Positions 39,945-44,677 of a stretch of DNA of 44,677 nt are shown here, in pieces (positions within the stretch are counted from its first letter, which is position 1; every line of letters starts with the position of its first letter). Under the pieces are notes generated by a model. It made no database searches and was not told where the DNA came from. It saw nothing but the letters and a program-made list of their open reading frames with translations. Source of the DNA: a virus. Position numbers and translations under genes: made by a program. Location: IMG/VR virus record IMGVR_UViG_3300017960_000024, positions 1 through 44,677 of that record; one strand, given 5' to 3'.

Positions 39945-40670
39945 TCAAAAGCTTACTGGCGGAAGTTTCTTGAGTTTCTTTGAACTTGACAATTCGCTTT
40001 TCTTCCTTGCTTTCTTCCGCGTTTTCTTTGCTTTCTTCCGGGGCTTTGCTTCAGACGCTTTGTCTCCTTTTAAGCGTTTATCCGTGAAACCTTTTTCTGC
40101 TTTCTCTTTTCCTTCTTGTCGAAGTTTTTCATGGTCTTCAGCGGTTCTGGTTTGAACCTGTCCGGCGTTCAAACTTACGCCACTTGATCCAAGACTATCA
40201 TCTTGGACGATAGGCATAGGCGTCTTTTCGCTTTGAAGCCTTGCAATCCGCTCTTCCGCTGTTTCGTCGCCGCGAATCACTTTCATCGAATCGTCTTTTT
40301 TTCGCGGTTCTGGTTTCTGTTTGATCGTATGCCTGATGTCGATAGTTTCATGATCATCCGCATCCGATTGAACAACAGGCATTTCTTTTGGAGTCTCTTT
40401 CATTCCTGCAATACGCTGTTCCCTTTCCTCCTCCTTCACTGAACCTTTTTGAGAAAGCACTTGAGCTGCTTTCTTCGAGAAAGGTTCTACCCACTTGTTG
40501 TTTATCAAAATCTGTAAATCCTTCGTACTTTCAAACAACAACCCGTCAATACGCAGCTTCCCTTCTTCGGGAAGATGCTCAACGACCGTTCCCATCTTGA
40601 CGGTATGCTTTATGAAACCAAGATGCATACCACGCTTCATAACCCATTTTTCAGTCTGTTTCTTAGCCAT
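39945..40670 (-). CDS. Head-region protein with internal repeat and basic tail, unknown
   Basis: 241 aa. Residues 1-75 are a compact domain (HLPEEGKLRIDGLLFESTKD). Then an internal repeat is visible: EREQRIAGMKETPKEMPVVQ and EERIARLQSEKTPMPIVQDD, about 60 residues apart. The C-terminal 50 residues are extremely basic (KPRKKAKKTRKKARKKSE), like DNA-condensing or packaged internal proteins. No family is recognised. AGGAG is seven bases before the ATG. The basic tail suggests contact with nucleic acid, perhaps in the capsid. Confidence 0.5.
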   Translation of the reverse strand: MAKKQTEKWVMKRGMHLGFIKHTVKMGTVVEHLPEEGKLRIDGLLFESTKDLQILINNKWVEPFSKKAAQVLSQKGSVKEEEREQRIAGMKETPKEMPVVQSDADDHETIDIRHTIKQKPEPRKKDDSMKVIRGDETAEERIARLQSEKTPMPIVQDDSLGSSGVSLNAGQVQTRTAEDHEKLRQEGKEKAEKGFTDKRLKGDKASEAKPRKKAKKTRKKARKKSELSSSKKLKKLPPVSF

Positions 40671-40722
40671 TTCAACTCTCCTATATCATGTTCATCTATC
40701 TGCCAAGGCAACAAAACCTTGA

Positions 40723-41082
40723 TTAAACGTTTTCTCCATAGCGACGATTTCCAGTCGCTGAAATCAACGTGTCACAAGCAGTTTGTTCAGTAGAAGTGAA
40801 TTGTGTATGTTTCTTCAAATCACGAGCAACGACGGCAAGCATTTCTACATCAACATGGCTTGGTTCAACATCAGTATCACCAATGTAATCAGATGGTTGC
40901 CAAACAGCCTTCTTGTTGAAAGGCGTTTTCAACCATGTACGAGTTCCTGTTTGTGCGCCAGCGTCCCAAAAGACTTTGATGTATGTTTCTGTAGCAGCCA
41001 CTTCAGATGCTGACGGGGGATTGGTCAACATCGATCGTGCGATATTCCAAACCCAACGGCTATATTGCCACTTTCCTGACAT
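40723..41082 (-). CDS. Small conserved-looking protein, unknown
   Basis: 119 aa, with a good AAGGAGG before the ATG at 41082. It is Trp-rich at the start (GKWQYSRWVWNIARSM), with a helix SASEVAATETYIKVFWDAG and a C-terminal helix. No motif is recognised. It may be a minor head or neck part. Context only. Confidence 0.5.
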   Translation of the reverse strand: MSGKWQYSRWVWNIARSMLTNPPSASEVAATETYIKVFWDAGAQTGTRTWLKTPFNKKAVWQPSDYIGDTDVEPSHVDVEMLAVVARDLKKHTQFTSTEQTACDTLISATGNRRYGENV

Positions 41083-41093
41083 CGTATCCCTCC

Positions 41094-41534
41094 TTAACTT
41101 TCAAGTCCTTTTTGTAATTCCTCATTCGTACGTTGAAGATGAACTTTTACAGCGTCCAGCTTGTTAATAAAATACATTATTCCAGAATCCGTAGGTGGCC
41201 GCTTAATTTCTTCCAAAATCTTTTCCAGCATCTCAACCCTTTCGCTTTCGTCAGATAAAGCGAGGGCATTGATTTCGGGAGATTCTTCAATATCTGTTCC
41301 CAAGATTACAACCTTGGTTATTTCGCGATTCAATTTTCTTTCACTCTGCCAAGCGCGAACAAACTTCGTAGCAATACCATCGGACAATTCATCCTTGATA
41401 ACAAGCAAGTCAGGCCGGAAACCTTTTATCAAGTGACTCGCTTCTAACCCCGTTTTGCATTCGATCAGTTGCTCGTTCCGGAAAACCTCGCGAGTCCCCT
41501 TTTCAAATTCGCCTATTAGAAACGCTTTGCACAT
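41094..41534 (-). CDS. Receiver (CheY)-like protein, phosphorylation site uncertain
   Basis: 146 aa. The alternating strand/helix order (CKAFLIGEF, LLVIKDELSDG, KVVILGTDIEES, then a helix) resembles a response-regulator receiver domain. The usual phospho-aspartate position falls near LLVIKDELSDG, but the acidic pair at the first strand is lost (EFEKG). It is therefore probably not a normal phosphorelay part. The C-terminal 40 residues are helical (IMYFINKLDAVKVHLQRTNE). The ATG lies directly after the stop of the membrane-anchored coiled-coil gene, so they are co-translated. Confidence 0.45.
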   Translation of the reverse strand: MCKAFLIGEFEKGTREVFRNEQLIECKTGLEASHLIKGFRPDLLVIKDELSDGIATKFVRAWQSERKLNREITKVVILGTDIEESPEINALALSDESERVEMLEKILEEIKRPPTDSGIMYFINKLDAVKVHLQRTNEELQKGLES

Positions 41535-42086
41535 TTACTTGACCCCGAATTTAAGAGCCAGCCATGCGATTAAAAGGGTGATTGCGATAGTTGCAACCTT
41601 CTCCCCTATCCATTTGAATATGGTCTTGATGTCTTTTCTTGTTTTCGATAATTCCTCAACTTTCGTTTTGAGCCTTCCAATTTTTTGAGACAAGTCTTGA
41701 TAATTGCCTTTGATTGATTTGTCAATTTCGTCAACCCATTTTGACCGTCCGTTTTTTATTTCCAAGATGCGTATAAGGTCTTTTGCAACACTCGCCGTCA
41801 CAGACACATCTTTTTTCAATTTGTCGATTGCTTTTAGATGTTCGTCGCATCTGATTTCTTTTGTTCTTGTTTCAAGTTCAGAGACCCGTTCAAGAATGCG
41901 TTTCAATTCTTCAGCAGCGGAGCGCAACTCAAGCAAAAGGGCTTGATCTTGTTCAGTCCTATTTTCTTTCTCCTTATCAAGCTTCTCAAAAATGAGATTG
42001 ATTTGATCAGGAATCGAAGAAAACAGCCCAACAAGTTCGCCAATCTTACGATCAAGGGAATTAAACTCTTCTGTGCGTTCTGACAT
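41535..42086 (-). CDS. Coiled-coil protein with a C-terminal membrane anchor (XhlA-like)
   Basis: 183 aa from the ATG at 42086. A frame extending to 42257 has no better start and the longer N-terminus lacks domain character. Residues 1-150 are a long heptad coiled coil (for example LLLELRSAAEELKRILERVS). The C terminus is one hydrophobic helix, GEKVATIAITLLIAWLALKF, ending GVK. Coiled coil plus one C-terminal membrane helix is the layout of XhlA-type lysis accessory proteins. The ribosome binding site (AGGG) lies in the 3' arm of a hairpin (42093-42160), so initiation may be controlled. Confidence 0.55.
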   Translation of the reverse strand: MSERTEEFNSLDRKIGELVGLFSSIPDQINLIFEKLDKEKENRTEQDQALLLELRSAAEELKRILERVSELETRTKEIRCDEHLKAIDKLKKDVSVTASVAKDLIRILEIKNGRSKWVDEIDKSIKGNYQDLSQKIGRLKTKVEELSKTRKDIKTIFKWIGEKVATIAITLLIAWLALKFGVK

Positions 42087-42092
42087 AGTTGT

Positions 42093-42160
42093 GCCCTGTT
42101 TTTCAAAGGTGACTTCTACATAACTGCCAAATATAAAATAATTGTGCTTTGAAACAGGGC
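42093..42160 (-). promoter_or_regulatory. Hairpin that can cover the ribosome binding site
   Basis: In the transcript, GCCCTGTTTCAAAG (42147-42160) can pair with CTTTGAAAAACAGGGC (42093-42108), a 14-bp stem with a two-base bulge and a 38-base loop. The AGGG at 42096-42099 region used before the ATG at 42086 lies in the second arm. Folding would hide it, so a translation switch is plausible. Confidence 0.5.
42127..42147 (-). promoter_or_regulatory. AT-rich motif, candidate phage-specific promoter
   Basis: Minus strand GCACAATTATTTTATATTTG, 17 of 21 positions like the motif at 32676-32696, and 41 bases before the ATG at 42086. It falls in the loop of the hairpin at 42093-42160. A third, similar stretch (42273-42293) overlaps the terminator T tract and may be coincidental. 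Confidence 0.3.
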
Positions 42161-42271
42161 AATCTTTGCGCCATAATTGCGTTATGACTCCGAGATTCCC
42201 AGTCGCGTTGCGCTCTCTCGATATTCCTCCTTCCACCCCAAAGCGTTCAACACACAACGCTCTACTATATA

Positions 42272-42314
42272 CAAAAATATAAAAAATTTATGCGCTCCTT
42301 TTGAGAGCGCATAA
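42272..42314 (-). terminator. Rho-independent terminator after the TM protein gene
   Basis: A perfect 10-bp stem, TTATGCGCTC (42288-42297) and GAGCGCATAA (42305-42314), with a 7-base loop. In the minus-strand transcript it is followed by AUUUUUUAUAUUUUUG. It lies 37 bases after the stop of the gene at 42351-43106. The 170 bases from here to the next start hold the candidate promoter motif and hairpin and no clear gene. Confidence 0.85.
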
Positions 42315-42350
42315 CGTTTAAGTCGCAACTATGTGTGGTACAAAGAATTG

Positions 42351-43106
42351 CTATTGTAATTCGGGAGTTGATTCCAGTGCTTTTCCGCAAGCGGCCATTA
42401 CCCCTTCGACAAACTCAAGCACCCCATCATTTGTGTTCATCGAATCGCGGTAGCCCTCGATCAAGATTTTGAACAATTTTGGAAGCACTGGCGGAAGTCC
42501 CCTTCTGAATTCCCCTAAATTTTCAGAAGTTTCCGCAAGAAATACAATTTTCTCGTTCAATGCTAAAATTTCCTTTGCCTGCTGTTTTCCATCTTCTCTT
42601 GAGTTGAGCATCCCAACTGTGAAAATTTTTATCTGTTCAATGCGCTTTAGCGAACTTTTAACATCCTTTGTATCTGCTGGCTTTCCATCAGGATTCAAAC
42701 CAAAATCAGAACTTCTCACTTTTGGAATCTTAGTTTTAACAGGTTTTTCAATTACACGATCAACAACTTTGATTCTTTCGTCGCCTTTGACTGGTACTTC
42801 TTGAGTACGCTCAACAACTTTGATTCTTTCATCGCCTTTGACTGGCACTTCTTGAGTAACTTGTATAACCCGAAGAGGAGACATTACCTGAAATGTTTTT
42901 GTTTTCTTTTCAACCTTTGCTTCGTAAACAAGATACAAAGTGCCCTCTTCTGTCATGAATTTTTCGTCTTTGATGATTTTCTTTTTGAACGTCTCGACGC
43001 CTTTGCTGCTCCCAAAATACATCAAAACAACGGCAAAACTCAACCCTAAAATTACAACCAATTCAATTACGGCACGATAGGAAACTTTTTCAGGAAGCAA
43101 TTTCAT
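42351..43106 (-). CDS. Single-span membrane protein with a tandem repeat, unknown
   Basis: 251 aa from the ATG at 43106, which has GAGG eight bases upstream; a GTG at 43145 overlaps the promoter and lacks a site. Residues 9-33 contain a transmembrane helix (AVIELVVILGLSFAVVLMYF). A 17-residue unit, EVPVKGDERIKVVERTQ, is present twice (near 85-118), encoded by nearly identical 51-base repeats. The C-terminal 110 residues are a helical domain with ALNEKIVFLAETSENL. No catalytic motif is seen. The gene has its own promoter and terminator, so it forms a single-gene unit. A holin or spanin role is possible but unproven. Confidence 0.6.
   Translation of the reverse strand: MKLLPEKVSYRAVIELVVILGLSFAVVLMYFGSSKGVETFKKKIIKDEKFMTEEGTLYLVYEAKVEKKTKTFQVMSPLRVIQVTQEVPVKGDERIKVVERTQEVPVKGDERIKVVDRVIEKPVKTKIPKVRSSDFGLNPDGKPADTKDVKSSLKRIEQIKIFTVGMLNSREDGKQQAKEILALNEKIVFLAETSENLGEFRRGLPPVLPKLFKILIEGYRDSMNTNDGVLEFVEGVMAACGKALESTPELQ
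42761..42858 (-). repeat. 51-base tandem repeat (two copies) in the membrane protein gene
   Basis: Copies at 42761-42807 and 42812-42858 (period 51 bases) differ at two positions only and encode the 17-residue unit with VPVKGDERIKVVE. The near identity in DNA suggests recent duplication. Confidence 0.85.
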
Positions 43107-43150
43107 CTTTTCAACCTCACTTTTAAGTTGACGGTTGTTGTTCACAGTTT

Positions 43151-43156
43151 ATTATA
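43151..43156 (-). promoter_or_regulatory. Predicted -10 element for the membrane protein gene
   Basis: A perfect TATAAT on the minus strand in CGATTGTATAATAAACTG, 45 bases before the ATG at 43106 and in the 77-base gap after the surface protein gene. A weak -35 (TGTTAA, 43175-43180) lies 18 bases upstream. Confidence 0.45.
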
Positions 43157-43183
43157 CAATCGGGAAAGAAGTTTTTAACATAA

Positions 43184-44677
43184 TTATTCCATTTCATCCA
43201 AACGCTGATTGAGAGGAGAAATTGGCGCAGTGGTCCAGAAATCAACAAAAACTTCTTGAGACGTCCCGCGTTCTGAACCTAAGTATCCTGCGATTGCAGC
43301 ATAATGATCCGCTGCTACGCCTGAATATGAAGTTTGATACAAAGCTTCTGTCCCGCTGTAGGAAATTGTTGTCAGCGGTGCGCCGGAAATGTTCACAGGA
43401 GTTGTGGGACTTGTCCACAATCCAAAACCAGTAAAGCTCGGTTCTGTAAACTCGTCGTTCCAATCCGCATTCCACGTTAGCACAACATTTGCACGAACAA
43501 TTTCCGCTGCCAGATTTGCGACAGCCGGAATTACTTGTGCTGGTTGTAGCTCTCCACCAGTTACAGTAAAATAACTTCGTTTTGTCGTTCTACATTGAGG
43601 CCAAAACCACTTTGACATTCTTATTTCAACCGTGTGATCTCCATCAGGAACCGGAATATTTGGAAGCGTATCTTCGCCATCATCAAAATCGATGAAGCCT
43701 TTCCAAACACCGTCAATGTATACGTCTGCCCCATAAACAGTAAAATGATGACGGGCAAAACCCGCTCCCGGCCCAGAACCAACTTCAATAAATTGTCGCC
43801 AACTACGAAGCATATCAAGGTCAGAAGGCTTGAAAACACGATATGCTCTGTCAGAATCAACATCGGAATAGTGCCAAGTGTAAATGTTCCGTTCCGCATT
43901 CAATAAAGACTGTTGTAGCACAAGGTATTCTCTCTCAAAAATGTTTTCAGAAGTCTTCATAGCGCGAATATACCGATCAGCAATTATTTCTGATTCTACG
44001 TATTTGAAGATGTCACGTTCAGCAATTAATTGACTTTCACGAAGGCTACGCAACCAATCCCGTTCTGAAATAAGATACGATTCAATTGTCCTGTAAATCC
44101 CGCGCTCAGCGATTAATTGGCTCTCGCGAAGTTCACGCACCCAATCCCGTTCCGCGTCCAAAGCCGAAAGGTGAAACGTTTTTATATCCCTGCTAATGGA
44201 TAGTTGAGATTCTTGTTGCCCTTCAAAACGCAAAATGAATTTGCCTACGCCAGAATTGTAAAGCGCCGAAACTTCAGTAGCTGTGAAAGCCTCATGCCAA
44301 ATATAGATTTCATCGATTTCTTGCGTCTTGTAGTAGAAACCGCCAACAAAATAACCACTGCCGACAAGAACTTCATTGGTATCTGTAGTGATTGAACTTC
44401 CCGAAAGGGTTCCCGTGTCATCAATCCAAAGCGTATTATCAATCCAAGCCTTTACAGTTTGGTTTTCAGTGTCAACCGCAAGGACTAAATGATGGTAACT
44501 TGCGGTATCCGTAAGCGTACTTACTGATTGAAAATTTCTTTGCGCGTTATCATAAATGCGCACTCGAAGTTTGTTTGTAGAATCGATTCCAACACTACAT
44601 TTTTCTACAGTTCCAGTGCCAACATCACCAACGATAAGACCATTATAACCTATTTCATCTTGCTTGAACCAACATGA
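43184..44677 (-). CDS. LamG/FN3 surface or tail fibre protein with 14-residue repeats (5' end outside window)
   Basis: At least 497 codons; the frame stays open to the right edge, so the start is outside. In order: a LamG/concanavalin-like domain (SYHHLVLAVDTENQTVKAWI, then EIDEIYIWHEAFTATEVSAL, LYNSG); ten repeats of 14-15 residues at about 43790-44215 (S-x-L-x-x-E-R-D pattern); a PEGA-like stretch (VYIDGVWKGFIDFDDG, DGDHTVEIRM); and an FN3-like domain near the C terminus (ANVVLTWNADWNDEF). Such domains bind sugars or surfaces. It may be a tail fibre, head decoration or adhesion protein. It is followed by the promoter and membrane protein gene. Confidence 0.68.
   Translation of the reverse strand, partial: SCWFKQDEIGYNGLIVGDVGTGTVEKCSVGIDSTNKLRVRIYDNAQRNFQSVSTLTDTASYHHLVLAVDTENQTVKAWIDNTLWIDDTGTLSGSSITTDTNEVLVGSGYFVGGFYYKTQEIDEIYIWHEAFTATEVSALYNSGVGKFILRFEGQQESQLSISRDIKTFHLSALDAERDWVRELRESQLIAERGIYRTIESYLISERDWLRSLRESQLIAERDIFKYVESEIIADRYIRAMKTSENIFEREYLVLQQSLLNAERNIYTWHYSDVDSDRAYRVFKPSDLDMLRSWRQFIEVGSGPGAGFARHHFTVYGADVYIDGVWKGFIDFDDGEDTLPNIPVPDGDHTVEIRMSKWFWPQCRTTKRSYFTVTGGELQPAQVIPAVANLAAEIVRANVVLTWNADWNDEFTEPSFTGFGLWTSPTTPVNISGAPLTTISYSGTEALYQTSYSGVAADHYAAIAGYLGSERGTSQEVFVDFWTTAPISPLNQRLDEME
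43790..44215 (-). repeat. Ten tandem 14-15 residue repeats
   Basis: Units such as ESQLIAERGIYRTI, ESYLISERDWLRSLR, ESQLIAERDIFKYV and ESEIIADRYIRAMK repeat about ten times, with S, L/I, R and an aromatic or I as the most conserved positions. The two best units are also alike in DNA. The array lies between the LamG and PEGA-like parts, where it may act as a stalk or spacer. Confidence 0.75.

Noticed and set aside
42087-42257. Longer start for the coiled-coil membrane gene
   Set aside because: The extra codons look non-coding, cover the hairpin and candidate promoter, and a strong AAGGAGGA near 42225 is not followed by a start codon at a usable distance.
42273-42293. Third copy of the AT-rich promoter motif
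   Set aside because: It coincides with the U-tract of the terminator, which explains its composition.
1-44677. Many plus-strand reading frames longer than 60 codons
   Set aside because: All lie opposite convincing minus-strand genes, lack good ribosome binding sites and carry no recognisable domain.
1-44677. tRNA genes, CRISPR arrays, insertion sequences and attachment sites
   Set aside because: No cloverleaf-like stretch was found in the short gaps, no regularly spaced repeats outside genes, and no transposase or integrase gene.

Overview
The window is a single block of tailed-phage DNA (or an integrated copy). Every convincing gene lies on the minus strand, so transcription runs from right (44,677) to left (1). 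Genes are tightly packed: many share ATGA or GTGA stop/start overlaps, and most have AGGAGG-type ribosome binding sites. No stretch over 300 bases lacks a gene. No tRNA, rRNA, CRISPR array, integrase or plus-strand gene was seen. Host-type promoters (TATAAT with TTGACT- or TTGAAA-like -35 boxes) point to a bacterial host, but the sequence does not identify it. Terminase, portal and major capsid genes are not visible and probably lie beyond the right edge. No contractile sheath gene is visible, and the tape measure protein is 2146 aa, so a long non-contractile tail is the simplest reading.

Layout in the direction of transcription. (1) 44.7-39.4 kb: a partial surface protein with LamG, PEGA-like and FN3-like parts and a 14-residue repeat array; two membrane-anchored proteins; and small accessory or head proteins (receiver-like, FmdB-type zinc ribbon, DUF5659-like). 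(2) 39.3-32.2 kb: a free-standing HNH nuclease, then head completion and connector genes. Mixed among these are several small proteins sharing an amphipathic helix (consensus VAxELVKIAKxL), a peptidase S66 (LD-carboxypeptidase) and a type IB topoisomerase with all five catalytic residues. (3) 32.2-12.3 kb: the tail. It has three related tube-like proteins, three related chaperone-like proteins, the tape measure, a hub-like protein, baseplate and fibre proteins, a GT9-like protein and an Ig-like structural protein. (4) 12.3-0 kb: replication, repair and regulation. It has an SNF2 helicase, a DnaB-type helicase, an initiator/loader gene carrying three 17-bp iterons beside a purine-rich tract (a probable origin), a YhaM-like protein with a ruined HD site, a DnaG-type primase, a sigma factor, and a Ski2/Hel308-like helicase split in two around an Fe-S uracil-DNA glycosylase gene. 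A HEAT-repeat protein, an unknown protein and a UvsY-like protein follow.

Two observations stand out. First, the Hel308-like helicase is cut between motifs V and VI, inside the second RecA domain, and the glycosylase reading frame sits exactly in the cut; translational overlaps join all three frames. Second, a short amphipathic helix recurs on at least five otherwise unrelated small proteins of the head-connector region, and two neighbours share 33 identical bases of tag DNA. It looks like a portable tag, possibly for loading cargo into the capsid. Both are inferences from sequence alone.
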